The notes beneath the pieces were generated by a model that was given only the letters and a program-made list of their open reading frames with translations, was not told where the DNA came from and did no database searches. This document shows positions 49,508 through 59,060 of a DNA stretch of 64,000 nt, piece after piece. The stretch's first letter is position 1; each line of letters opens with the position of its first letter. Source of the DNA: Snodgrassella gandavensis. Its GTDB lineage: Bacteria > Pseudomonadota > Gammaproteobacteria > Burkholderiales > Neisseriaceae. The position numbers were made by a program, and so were the translations under genes. The stretch lies in the NCBI RefSeq assembly GCF_914768025.1, contig NZ_CAJZCE010000007.1:52908-116907 (forward strand), written 5' to 3'.

Positions 49508-50296
49508 ATGACATTAACATCAAAGCAACACGTGTCATTGCATCCGCATGGCTATCCGGCCAGAAGAGCGAAAACGGCCGTAGCAGACAATCATCAGCCC
49601 GCATTATTCAGCCATCACACCCTTAACATCGGCCACAGCACCATACACCAGATACGCATGCAGCCTATCAGCAGCTCAGCACTGCATAAGCTTTGCCAGA
49701 ATTTCAGCATACATCTGCCAGAAACCATTCAACGTAGCAGGCACAAACGCCAGCTAGAATTTGTGGCTGGCAGACTGGCCGCAAAATACGCCTTGCAGCC
49801 CCATGGCTACAGCAACTTTACCCTTGAATCAGGTGCACACGGGCAGCCGCTTTTTCCACAACAACTACAAGGCAGCATCAGCCACAGCAGCAACCAATGG
49901 CAATGTCTGGCCATCGCCAGCGTACACAACAAGCAACCAGCACACAGCTATCTGGGTATTGATATCGAACAGCAACAGCATCAGCACATCATCCACAACA
50001 ACAAAACCATACTGGCACTATTTCTCCAGCCACAGGAACTACAATACATAACGGCACATAACATCAGCCTGCCACAACAGGCTTTACTGCTTTTTTCCGC
50101 CAAAGAAAGCATCATCAAAGCCTGGTTTCATAAATACCAATCACTTATCGATTTTAGTGCCATTATTTACCAGCCCCGCAGCAGCCAGAATCTGTATTTT
50201 CAGATTAAAACATCCAAACAGCATAAAAAACCGCAAACAGCAAAAGTTTGCTTTACCTGTACACAACAAGAAATAATCACCATAGCATATATTTAA
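49508..50296 (+). CDS. 4'-phosphopantetheinyl transferase (Sfp/EntD type)
   Basis: Attaches the phosphopantetheine arm to the carrier domains of the siderophore synthetases. I start it at ATG 49508 (MTLTSKQHVSL), with AAGG upstream; a longer frame from 49445 overlaps the ABC gene. The 262-residue protein has GSISHSSN, LGIDIEQ (Mg-binding Asp and Glu) and FSAKESIIKAW, the PPTase signature. The protein is rich in His and Gln. It follows the ABC pair by 26 bases. Confidence 0.88.
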   Translation: MTLTSKQHVSLHPHGYPARRAKTAVADNHQPALFSHHTLNIGHSTIHQIRMQPISSSALHKLCQNFSIHLPETIQRSRHKRQLEFVAGRLAAKYALQPHGYSNFTLESGAHGQPLFPQQLQGSISHSSNQWQCLAIASVHNKQPAHSYLGIDIEQQQHQHIIHNNKTILALFLQPQELQYITAHNISLPQQALLLFSAKESIIKAWFHKYQSLIDFSAIIYQPRSSQNLYFQIKTSKQHKKPQTAKVCFTCTQQEIITIAYI

Positions 50297-50359
50297 ATCC
50301 GGCCTGTAGCAGATTTTTCCCGGCACAAACAAAACACATTTATTCACAACACAATAATT

Positions 50360-50378
50360 GATAATGATAATTATTTGC
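50360..50378 (+). promoter_or_regulatory. Fur box upstream of entC
   Basis: GATAATGATAATTATTTGC matches 16 of 19 Fur consensus positions, the best Fur site in the window. It is 82 bases before entC. Confidence 0.85.
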
Positions 50379-50460
50379 ATTAATATAAACAAACTCACAT
50401 ACCCTGACTTATCTACACTTTTACTGACAGATAACCCGCCCATACCCACAGGTAACCAAA

Positions 50461-51615
50461 ATGACCATCAAAGCATCCAGCGCACACCAACGCCTCCGCT
50501 CACACCATCAGGATCAGATTGCCTGTTTTGCCGGCAAAAATCACCACATCAGCGCCCGGCATCTTATCCACAAAATCCACATGCCCATCAACCCCCACAC
50601 CGCCTATAATCAGCAAATTGCCCGCTGTTTTAACAACATCAAAGCGCAAGGCCATTCCAACCCCATCCTGATCGCAGCCATCCCATTTGACACCACCCAG
50701 AACGGCACATTAAATTTTTACAGCGATTTTGACAAAACCACACCCGCTATCTCCCATAACTACCCGTCTCATATACCCACCACCCTCGTGCACAAAAAAG
50801 CACTGGTAGAACGTCAGGCATTCGAACACAGCGTTCAGCTAGCCTTAAACGCCATGGCCAGCAACAAAATACAAAAAATTGTCCTGTCACAGGCAACAGA
50901 ATACGAATTCAACCAGCAGCATAATCCAGAGCACATATTCAACACACTGGTGAAACAAAATCCCGATGCCTATAACTTTCTCATTCCAATAGAAGAAAAC
51001 CAGTATATTTTCGGCGCCAGCCCCGAATTACTATTGTCACGCCAGCAACAACAGGTACGCAGCAATCCACTGGCCGGTTCACGGCCACGTTCCTGTAGCG
51101 CCACACAAAACAGCCACAGCGAAACCGAGCTGTATCAGTCTGTCAAAGACCGGCATGAGCACCAATTTGTTATAGACAACATTCGGCACAAGCTCAGTAG
51201 CTATTGCAGCCAATTCAGCGCCTCAGAAACACCCGAAATCCTCACCACCTCCACCATGCTGCACCTGTCTTCCGTATTTCAGGGACAGCTAAAAGACAAC
51301 GCCCCCGACGCCCTCAATCTGGCCTTACACCTGCATCCCACACCCGCCGTATGCGGTACCCCAACCACAACAGCCAGACAATTCATCCTCAACCATGAAG
51401 GCTATAACCGCCACTACTACAGCGGCCTCAATGGCTGGATGGACGCCAATGGTAATGGCGAATGGGTAGTCACCATCCGCAATGGCCTCCTGAATCACAA
51501 CACAATCCGCCTGTATGCCGGTGCCGGCATCGTTGCCGGCTCAGATGCAGCCACAGAATGGCTCGAAACCGAAGCCAAAATGCAAACCATGCTCAACGTA
51601 TTTCAGCAACAATAA
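50461..51615 (+). CDS. entC: Isochorismate synthase
   Basis: Converts chorismate to isochorismate, the first step to 2,3-dihydroxybenzoate. The 384-residue protein has the chorismate-binding C-terminal domain: KIQKIVLSQATEYEF, FGASPELLLSR, NPLAGSRPR, HQFVIDNIRHKL, HPTPAVCGTP and GAGIVAGSDAATEWLETEAK. Length fits EntC/DhbC/BasJ. It has its own Fur box and is followed 22 bases later by entA. Confidence 0.95.
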   Translation: MTIKASSAHQRLRSHHQDQIACFAGKNHHISARHLIHKIHMPINPHTAYNQQIARCFNNIKAQGHSNPILIAAIPFDTTQNGTLNFYSDFDKTTPAISHNYPSHIPTTLVHKKALVERQAFEHSVQLALNAMASNKIQKIVLSQATEYEFNQQHNPEHIFNTLVKQNPDAYNFLIPIEENQYIFGASPELLLSRQQQQVRSNPLAGSRPRSCSATQNSHSETELYQSVKDRHEHQFVIDNIRHKLSSYCSQFSASETPEILTTSTMLHLSSVFQGQLKDNAPDALNLALHLHPTPAVCGTPTTTARQFILNHEGYNRHYYSGLNGWMDANGNGEWVVTIRNGLLNHNTIRLYAGAGIVAGSDAATEWLETEAKMQTMLNVFQQQ

Positions 51616-51637
51616 CCATACTCAGGAGAATACCCGA

Positions 51638-52405
51638 ATGCAGCCAGCCATCATCGTCACCGGCGCAGCACAAGGCATCGGCGCCGCCGTAGTCATCAAA
51701 CTGCTCCAGCAGAACTATCATGTTATCGGCATCGACAAACAGCCTGCACCAGCAAACTGGCCGGTACAACAAACAATAGCAGCCCAGTATCAGCCTCACT
51801 GGCTTGGTGTCAGTCAGGACATCACCGCCATTGAAGAAACCCGCATCTTGCTTAATACCCTTATCGCCCAGTATCACATCACCGGATTGGTTAACGTTGC
51901 CGGCATACTCATACTCACCCCACTGCTCAGCGCCACCGAAGCACAATGGCAAACCAGCCTGAATATCAACTTACTGGCACCCATCTTCATCAGCCAACAT
52001 TTAGCCCGCCATTTCTGTCAGCAGCAACACGGCAGCATTGTTACCGTCAGCTCCAACAGCGCGCGCATGCCCCGCACCCAGCTAGGCCTGTATGCCACCA
52101 CCAAAGCTGCCCTCAGCCACTTCTGCCGCAATCTGGCACTGGAAGTCGCCCCACATGTACGCGTCAACATCGTCTCCCCCGGCTCCACCCTCACCGCCAT
52201 GCAGCAACAATTGTGGCCAGACAGCAAACCACCGGCCAGCATCATCAATGGCGACCCAAGCCAGTACCGCCTCGGCATCCCCCTCAGAAAACTGGCACAG
52301 CCCGCAGACATAGCCAACACCGTATCCTTCCTGCTCTCCGAACAGGCCGCACAAATCACCATGCAGGAAATCGTTGTCGATGGCGGCGCCACACTGGGAG
52401 TATAG
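51638..52405 (+). CDS. entA: 2,3-dihydro-2,3-dihydroxybenzoate dehydrogenase
   Basis: An NAD-dependent short-chain dehydrogenase that finishes 2,3-dihydroxybenzoate. The start at ATG 51638 (MQPAIIVTGAAQGIG) has AGGAGA 9 bases upstream. The 255-residue protein has the nucleotide motif TGAAQGIGAAV, NVAGIL, catalytic Ser in IVTVSSNSA, and YATTK (catalytic Tyr and Lys). The last 320 bases and about 140 bases downstream recur in the remnant at 55253-55716. Confidence 0.94.
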   Translation: MQPAIIVTGAAQGIGAAVVIKLLQQNYHVIGIDKQPAPANWPVQQTIAAQYQPHWLGVSQDITAIEETRILLNTLIAQYHITGLVNVAGILILTPLLSATEAQWQTSLNINLLAPIFISQHLARHFCQQQHGSIVTVSSNSARMPRTQLGLYATTKAALSHFCRNLALEVAPHVRVNIVSPGSTLTAMQQQLWPDSKPPASIINGDPSQYRLGIPLRKLAQPADIANTVSFLLSEQAAQITMQEIVVDGGATLGV

Positions 52406-52814
52406 TCAGAAATTTAGAAGCTGCACCGCAGCAGCAAACCCAGCCAATTTCTTCCTGCAACCCTCATTCAAAGGAAAAACTAAACCGTCACCATCTACAG
52501 CGCAGACAATTTGAACTTGCCTCAAGCCACGATTCATAACCGCAAAGCGCAGTAACTTCTACAGAAATCCCCTAAACATCAAAAAAGTATTAAATTTACT
52601 TACCAACTTAATAATTAATTACCTGATACAGATGGATAATAATTCCAATGCAACATTCTAGTTGCAACCTGGCATTTATCTTATTGATTTTATAATAATA
52701 TCTTTAAGCCCAAACAATATATTTAAAAAATCTCAAAATTTAAACATATTTTCTGGATATGTACACGCTTTAAACATGTACTTAAAACATGTTTAAATTT
52801 TAGAGATTAATAAA
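52406..52814. other. Gene-free region after entA
   Basis: The first 140 bases are duplicated at about 55565-55716. Further right is an inverted repeat with 11-base arms TTTAAACATGT (52769-52779) and ACATGTTTAAA (52787-52797) followed by T residues, just before the Fic pseudogene. It could be an operator or a weak terminator. Confidence 0.5.
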
Positions 52815-53917
52815 CATGTCTGCCTGAGAATTTGATAAACCCTATAATGCACAGCCATCATTACCACCACGAACCGAAATTAAACTGAAGCAGCGTATTC
52901 TCGCACGTACCGCTCTGGCTAAACTCAAACAAATAGCAGAATGGATACCTAATCAAACTATGCTTATTAATATTCTGCCTATTATCGAAGCACAGGCCAG
53001 TTCTGAAATTGAAAATATTGTCACAACCACAGATAAACTTCTTCAGTATATAAAAATGGCATCACAGCCTGATCCAATGACAAAAAAAGCATTACGATAT
53101 CGTTCTGCACTGATTGAAAGAGTGCAATCTATAACAAAAAGACCATTATGCACTCACACAGCCGTTTAAGTAGGTAACGAAATTAAAGGCAGTGCCAAGG
53201 ATATCCGAAAACCAGATGGCACAGCATTGAGAAACAGCCAGATACACCGGATTACTTACACACCACCTGACGGCGATGAAATTATTCGTAACAAGCTAGC
53301 AAATTGAGCGCACTTTATTCACCAAAGCGATCATTTAAATCCCTTAATTATTTTAGCCATTGCTCATTATCAATTTGAAGCAATTCACCCATTTGAGGAT
53401 AGCGATGGCCGTATTGGACACGTCTTAACTAGCCTGATACTGAGTGATAAAGGACTACTGACTTCACCGAAGCTTATATCCGAACCAATATATCATTCAA
53501 AACAAAAACGCTTATTATCAAGGATTATTAAATGTCACTAAAAATCAGGCGTGGGAAGAATGGATTTTATATATGCTAAAAGGTATTGAATCAACAGCAT
53601 TATGGACTATAGCCAAAATTGATGCTATTCGTCGACTACAACAACACACAATTGAATATGTTAAAAACATAAAACCACAAATATACAGTTATGAATTAAT
53701 TAATTTGTTATTTGAACTACCATATACCCGTATTATTAATCTGCAACAACGCGGTATTGCTGGTAGGCAGACAGCCTCCAAATATCTTAAAGAATTATGT
53801 ACTATTGGCGTGCTGAAAGAAATGCAATTTGGAAGAGACAAGCTATTTTTGCATTACAAACTGCTTGATATACTGATACATAATACGAATGATTTTAATG
53901 CTTACCCACACTCATAA
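52815..53917 (+). pseudogene. Fic family protein, broken
   Basis: Reading from ATG 52815 gives MSA, then a stop where Fic proteins have W, then EFDKPYN and a clear Fic-like sequence ([28 protein letters not shown]). Further breaks are a TAA at 53167, a TGA in LAN*AHFIH (again a W position) and a frameshift near 53500. The active-site segment reads [12 protein letters not shown] where the family has HPFxxGNGRxGR. The C-terminal winged-helix part (AWEEWILYMLKGIE to the end at 53917) is open. Fic enzymes transfer AMP to target proteins; this copy should be inactive. Confidence 0.88.
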
Positions 53918-54150
53918 TGTCATACAAATAGCGTAGTAGCAGTGGGTATCATTTACATTGAGCAAACCATAGATAAAGAAATTACTTTACCCTATGAACA
54001 AACATAATCAGATGATATAAATACAACTTATGCTCCTTAATCAATCAATACAGACAATATACCAATATTGCTCCTTATAAATATGTGAATCCTGATTTAG
54101 TCAGATTGTGGAATATCTGTATAAGGAAATTCAGAGGAAAGAATCAAAAA

Positions 54151-55080
54151 ATGTCTAAATCCATAACCGGAATCTTTTTTGCATTATCAGCAGCCGCGCT
54201 AAATGGCTCTATTGGCATGATCAGCAAACTACTGATGTCCAGCGGCCTGAACGCATATGAAATAGCATTTTATAAAACATTGATTGCCACCGTTTTTGTC
54301 TCACTACTGGTTATTCGGGTTCCGTTTAATCAGCAGATGCAAATGATTGCGCCCAAAACCGACACTAGCAAAATAGTCTGGTTACATATAGCTTTATGTT
54401 CATTGTTTGGGATTTTTACACTGTTTTTCTTTGAAACACTGGCTTATGGTTATGGCTTCGCAGCCAACGTTGTCGTAGTGGTAATGACCTCGGCAGCAAT
54501 TACGGCACTTTTTTTTGGCTGGTTACTCTTAGGGGAAAAAATCACCATCCCGGCACTAGTGGGCACAGGATTGGCTATTGCAGGCATCAGTATCATATCC
54601 TGGTCAGAAAAAGGTACACTACTATTATTAACTTTTGCCGCTACTGCGGGACTAGGCTATGGGCTTTTCAGTGTGCTGGTGAAAAAATTCCGATTATCCG
54701 GAGGAATTTATCTCACCAGATTATTACTGTTGTTTGGCGTATTTTATCTGGCTTTACCTTATACACTCACGGTGCACAGTAATCCGCTAAATATGAATTG
54801 GCCAACTATTACCGGCCTATCTGCTCTGGCCGTTTTACCAACCATTCTTGGCTTTTACTGCACCACCAAAGCACTCAGTTGCCTATCAGCCGCTCGCGTA
54901 CAAGTTACCGAATTAGCTGAACCTATTTTTGCAATGATGCTGGGCTGGCTGTTTTTACACGAAATCCCAACTACTGAATTTTTTTCCGGTGCATTACTGA
55001 TTATTCTGGGGATTTTGTTAATTAACGGCATCTTCGATTTATTATACAAAAATATATCTGGCAACTTCGGTTCGCAGTAG
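54151..55080 (+). CDS. EamA/DMT-family membrane transporter
   Basis: A 309-residue inner-membrane protein with ten hydrophobic segments arranged as two EamA repeats (GIFFALSAAALNGSIGMISK at the start; TGLSALAVLPTILGFYCTTKAL and EPIFAMMLGWLFLHE in the second half). I use ATG 54151 because GAGGAAAG precedes it; an upstream in-frame ATG at 54085 lacks this. Such proteins export amino acids or other metabolites; the substrate is unknown. It sits inside the duplication-bounded segment after the siderophore cluster. Confidence 0.88.
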   Translation: MSKSITGIFFALSAAALNGSIGMISKLLMSSGLNAYEIAFYKTLIATVFVSLLVIRVPFNQQMQMIAPKTDTSKIVWLHIALCSLFGIFTLFFFETLAYGYGFAANVVVVVMTSAAITALFFGWLLLGEKITIPALVGTGLAIAGISIISWSEKGTLLLLTFAATAGLGYGLFSVLVKKFRLSGGIYLTRLLLLFGVFYLALPYTLTVHSNPLNMNWPTITGLSALAVLPTILGFYCTTKALSCLSAARVQVTELAEPIFAMMLGWLFLHEIPTTEFFSGALLIILGILLINGIFDLLYKNISGNFGSQ

Positions 55081-55156
55081 ATTAAACATTAGCAGACCGG
55101 CCTATATATCAATATTAACAATAGAATAATTACCCAAAAACCATAATATACATTCT

Positions 55157-55716
55157 TTGCACGCTGGAACAAATCATTGATCGTGCAGACAAAGGCATTC
55201 ACCAAAGCGTTGGCCGGCAAGGCTCAGTCCTGTCTGGCGGCGAACAACAGCGCCTGTATGCCATCACCAAAGCTGCCCTCAGCCACTTCTGCCGCAATCT
55301 AGCACTGGAAGTCGCCCCACATGTACGCGTCAACATCATCTCCCCCGGTTCCACCCTCACCGCCATGCAGCAACAATTGTGGCCAGACAGTAAACCACCA
55401 GCCAGCATCATCAATGGCGACCCAAGCCAGTACCGCCTCGGCAGCCCCTCAGAAAACTGGCACAGCCCGCAGACATAGCCAATACCGTATCTTTACTCCT
55501 CTCTGAACAAGCCATATAAATCACCATGCAGAAAACCGGCGTCGATGACGGTGCCACACTGGGTGTGAAATCAGAAATTTAGAAGCTGCACCGCAGCGCC
55601 AAACCCAGCCAATTTCTTCCTGCAACTTTCATTCAAAGCAAAAGCTAAATCGTAACCATCTACAATGCAAATGCAGGAAATTTGAACTTGCCTTAAATCA
55701 CAATCAACAACCGCCA
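55157..55716 (+). pseudogene. Chimeric remnant of the siderophore cluster (ABC half B fused to entA 3' end)
   Basis: Bases 55157-55252 match the ABC half-B gene (about 49195-49290, including the LSGGEQQR region). At 55253 the sequence switches to entA (from about 52086, CCTGTATGCC) and follows it past the entA stop and about 140 bases beyond. It carries substitutions, indels and stops. It is therefore the decayed 3' end of a second copy with everything between the two genes deleted. Confidence 0.88.
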
Positions 55717-56201
55717 AATACAGTCATTAATGATTTACTTAACTACTAAATCAATACATAAGTAACTTTTTATTCAGCTCTATTTCATTCATTACTTCTT
55801 AATAACCTAATTATAAATTATTAAATAAATATATAAATTAACCCAAATCACCAACTACTATCACCCTTCCCAACTTAAAATTTTCTATGCCTTTAGTACA
55901 TGAATTAAACCTAACTTATTACAACATAAATGATTTAATCTTAATCAAATAACCATCTTACTATCCAACAAACACATAATAAAATGATACAAATATTTAA
56001 ATTAAGTTAATAATTGACAAAACAATCAACACAGTCAATAATAACTAATATTAAACAATTAAATTTGTAATTTAATATTCATCATCTACAATGAATATTA
56101 TTAATCTAATATTAGTATATTTAGCCATTAAAATTTTAATTTCTCCAGAATTAAAATTAAATTAAAGATATTAATAGTATTAAACTTTAGGAATAATAGT
56201 G
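55717..56201. other. AT-rich gene-free region
   Basis: Almost 500 bases dominated by A and T, with no gene features on either strand apart from a ribosome-binding site for the next gene near its right end. Confidence 0.6.
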
Positions 56202-56558
56202 ATGAAAAAATTGATTATATTTTTTATGTTAATAGTAGCATTTTACGTTATAGTAATAAAAGATAAACATAAAACTGTATATTCTTCAAATGGATCTTAT
56301 ATTAAAGTTTACGGTAGAGATGGTTGTGGAAATACCCAAAGAATGAGAAGGTATTTAAAAAAAGATCATATATCATACGACTACTATAACGTGGATGATA
56401 AAAAAATATCAATTCCAATGAATAAAAAAATGCGTGAAGCAGGTATTGATACAAGCTATTATCTCTTGCCTGTAGTAGAAGTTAATGGTAAATTTTTCAC
56501 CAACCCTCACTATAATACAGTTATGGAAACTTATTATAATAAAAATAAGATAGATTAA
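56202..56558 (+). CDS. Glutaredoxin-like membrane-anchored or exported protein
   Basis: A 118-residue protein starting at ATG 56202, with TTAGGA 9 bases upstream. An N-terminal hydrophobic segment (about 4-20, LIIFFMLIVAFYVIVI) is a signal or anchor. The rest looks like a glutaredoxin fold: IKVYGRDGCGNTQRMRRYL places a single redox Cys in a CxxT motif after the first strand, and LLPVVEVNGKFF supplies the cis-Pro strand. The missing second Cys suggests monothiol chemistry. Function is unknown. Its composition is AT-rich like the surrounding region. Confidence 0.7.
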   Translation: MKKLIIFFMLIVAFYVIVIKDKHKTVYSSNGSYIKVYGRDGCGNTQRMRRYLKKDHISYDYYNVDDKKISIPMNKKMREAGIDTSYYLLPVVEVNGKFFTNPHYNTVMETYYNKNKID

Positions 56559-56585
56559 AACGACCCCATTCTATATTTTGTATAT

Positions 56586-56657
56586 TTACTCGTTAAAGGT
56601 GATGTAAATATCGGCTTCAGCTTCTTTTAAAATGGATACGATTTGATGTTCAGTCAT
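56586..56657 (-). pseudogene. Short fragment resembling an IS3-type transposase N-terminus
   Basis: The 23-codon frame MTEHQIVSILKEAEADIYITF resembles the start of IS3-family OrfA (TEEQIVxILKEAEAG...). Nothing else of an insertion sequence is visible nearby, so at most it is a scrap. Confidence 0.4.
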
Positions 56658-56716
56658 TTTTTCATGTTTAAATCCTCCGTGGGTTAATAGAGAGAATTTT
56701 CTACTTTTGCGCTGTA

Positions 56717-56893
56717 CTATTTTAGGGGGTAGTTAAAAATAATCAAAGCATCTCCCTTAGCACTCGCATCTCGTATCCATTTATCATCAACTAATTCCGA
56801 TGGTGATGGTGCTGTTTACTGATTCCATAAATATCTACCCAGAATTTCATCCACACTTACTAATTCTTTTCCTGCATTCACGTCATAAGGCAT
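56717..56893 (-). pseudogene. Fragment copy 1 of a small gene flanking the membrane-protein gene
   Basis: From ATG 56893 (AAAGGAGCG upstream) the frame reads MPYDVNAGKELVSVDEILGR, then YLWNQ, a stop, and continues in frame TAPSPSELVDDKWIRDASAK GDALII before a final stop. The second half is shared with 58109-58266. It looks like a small protein of about 70 residues, broken by one stop. No family is recognised. Confidence 0.55.
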
Positions 56894-56997
56894 ATAAACG
56901 CTCCTTTTATTTAATATTTAAAGCCACAGATTAAACCCAAAAAAACTTATATCAACACAATAAATAATTAAAGTTGTAATCTATAATTTATTGTAAA

Positions 56998-58008
56998 TTA
57001 CCTGCGCCACCAATAATTTGGTCTATATAAAACATCGCCACAATTATTTAACAAATAAACTTTTCTGGTATCCTTAAAAGTTTCACTTTTATCTTTAGCT
57101 ACAAATTCTGGCACACTTATTGAATCAGAATATGTAACATCAAAATAAAAATTACCTACGCCCCAAGAACTAATATTTATATCTATGGGAATTCTAGATT
57201 CTTGCATAAATGCTGCTACATCAAATCCAGCATATTTTAAAATATAGTTTTTTCTTATCAATGACCATTCTGATTTATTTAAAACAGTGCAACAGCTATT
57301 ACTATCATAGACAGAGAGATAAGCTGGATTATCTTTTTTATGTATCAAAATATAGTTTTTTAACTTAAAATCGTCATTAATATAATTTTTATCCGACGCA
57401 AATATAAAGCTTTCCGCTTCATTATGTTTAATTAATATATCAATGCCTTTCCAAAAATCATATTTATTTTCAATATTATCTTTAAGGAATTTTTCTTTGT
57501 CTGGATTCATCGGAATTTTAAAGACTCTACAACCGTTCCACCTAGCACACTCCTCTTCAGTTGGTAAAAAATCACCATTAATATTAACCACCTTATTATC
57601 CCAATAAAATTTATTTTCATATATCATTCGACCAGTTAAGCTTTTCATTGCCTTATACCAAAGCTCTTCCTTGCTATAATATTTCCTGTCCCGCCAGCAA
57701 TACCCAGCTCTGTTTTTAGCCTCAAATTCTTCTTGTGTAATATCGTTTGGTTTGGGGTTTTTCTTTATTAATTCATTCCAGAAGTAATACGGCGATTTTT
57801 CATAATATATATCTCGTATTTTTAAACCACCTGCTACCATTAATATAATGAACATGGTTATTAATGTATATTTCGCCGGTTTTGGGTGCGCTTTTGCTAA
57901 ATCTGTTACTTTAGCCAGAATCCAAACGCTACATAGAGGTAAGAAAAAAGTGATTAGGATAATTCCAGCAAATATCAACAAAATTCTAATAATAAAATTA
58001 TCAAACAT
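56998..58008 (-). CDS. Membrane protein of unknown function
   Basis: A 336-residue protein from ATG 58008 (MFDNFIIRILLIFAG, GGAG 11 bases upstream; an in-frame ATG at 58029 would add 7 residues). Two N-terminal transmembrane segments (about 5-29 and 43-60) are followed by a 270-residue soluble domain rich in aromatic and charged residues (YCWRDRKYYSKEELWYKAMK, later NSCCTVLNKSEWSLIRKNYI). No family is recognised. It is flanked on both sides by broken copies of the same small gene, the look of an exchanged cassette such as immunity or toxin-accessory genes; that role is only a guess. Confidence 0.65.
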   Translation of the reverse strand: MFDNFIIRILLIFAGIILITFFLPLCSVWILAKVTDLAKAHPKPAKYTLITMFIILMVAGGLKIRDIYYEKSPYYFWNELIKKNPKPNDITQEEFEAKNRAGYCWRDRKYYSKEELWYKAMKSLTGRMIYENKFYWDNKVVNINGDFLPTEEECARWNGCRVFKIPMNPDKEKFLKDNIENKYDFWKGIDILIKHNEAESFIFASDKNYINDDFKLKNYILIHKKDNPAYLSVYDSNSCCTVLNKSEWSLIRKNYILKYAGFDVAAFMQESRIPIDINISSWGVGNFYFDVTYSDSISVPEFVAKDKSETFKDTRKVYLLNNCGDVLYRPNYWWRR

Positions 58009-58108
58009 ACCTTTATATTCTCCATGCACATATGAATTTCATCTGCTTAAATAGTAACAAATTTTATTTCTTTAATACACTGAAAGAACTATTACTTATA
58101 AAAACTAT

Positions 58109-58266
58109 TTAGAATTTAAAATCAGCCTTCGATACAGACCTCCCATCGCCATGCGTCATATATTCATTTGCATCAATAATCAAAGCATCTCCCTCAGCAC
58201 TTGTATTTTTTATGCATTTATCAATTCGGACTGAGATGGAGCTGTTTCCTGATTCCATAAATATCT
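58109..58266 (-). pseudogene. Fragment copy 2 of the small flanking gene
   Basis: On the minus strand the sequence gives YLWNQETAPSQSEL, then a frameshift and TSAEGDALIIDANEYMTHGD ending at a stop. It matches copy 1 over the shared part but lacks the N-terminus. Together the two copies suggest an ancestral protein of about 72 residues. Confidence 0.5.
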
Positions 58267-59060
58267 GGCTGGCTATACTGCTCAGGCACAGTTATTTAAA
58301 ATGGCTGAAGAATTTCTACACTGATTACGGATATTGCCCTAATTTACGGCATGATAAATTTATTAGTTCTGTATTTTACGGCCATCACCATGAAAATAGG
58401 CTGGCAATACAAGTGTAATTTTATTCTGTTTAATTCGGGATTAGTATTATTTCAATTTCAGCTTAAATTTACACAGATTCATTTATTTATCTAAAAATTA
58501 ATTATTTTATTTAATTTTTTATCATAATTTAATTAAAAAATATATTACTTTTTTAATTAAAATGGATAATAGTGTAGCTGTGATGACCTTCTTTCCAACT
58601 GTTTTCTGTTTTTGTCTGATATTTTTTATTCAGCCAGACCATTGTTTCTCTTATTAATCTTTTCATTAAATATTAGTAAGTTTACTTAATCTTTTACAGA
58701 AATAAATATATTTTCTTTGGTTAATTTTTTTAATAAAAATATTGAAAACTCATTTCAATTTATACCCATATATTAAAAAGCCACAACAATAAGTTAATTA
58801 TTTTCCTATTCTGAAAATATTAATAATTAATAATTAATAATTTATAAGATTTTATTTTTCAAGCGTAATCTTTCAGATTAGCTGCATTTGATCATGTGTA
58901 AATGATTAGAAATTTTATACAGGCAGTTTTAATCCTTATTGATTGACTGTTTATGTGTCTGTCGGCCTGCTTGAGCAACTGGCGGATGTAATGAACAGAT
59001 ATGGTTATGTGTAGAAGAGGTTAGGTTTGTTAGTCATTTAACTTTAATCAGGAGAAACCT
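58267..59060. other. AT-rich leader region before the adhesin gene
   Basis: About 800 bases without a supported gene. It includes many A/T runs and ends with a strong ribosome-binding site (GGAGAAACCT) for the adhesin. No clear promoter pair could be picked out; TTGACT at 58943 has no good -10 partner. Confidence 0.55.

Noticed and set aside
56586..56657. Functional insertion sequence
   Set aside because: Only 23 codons resemble an IS3 OrfA start; no orfB and no inverted ends were found.
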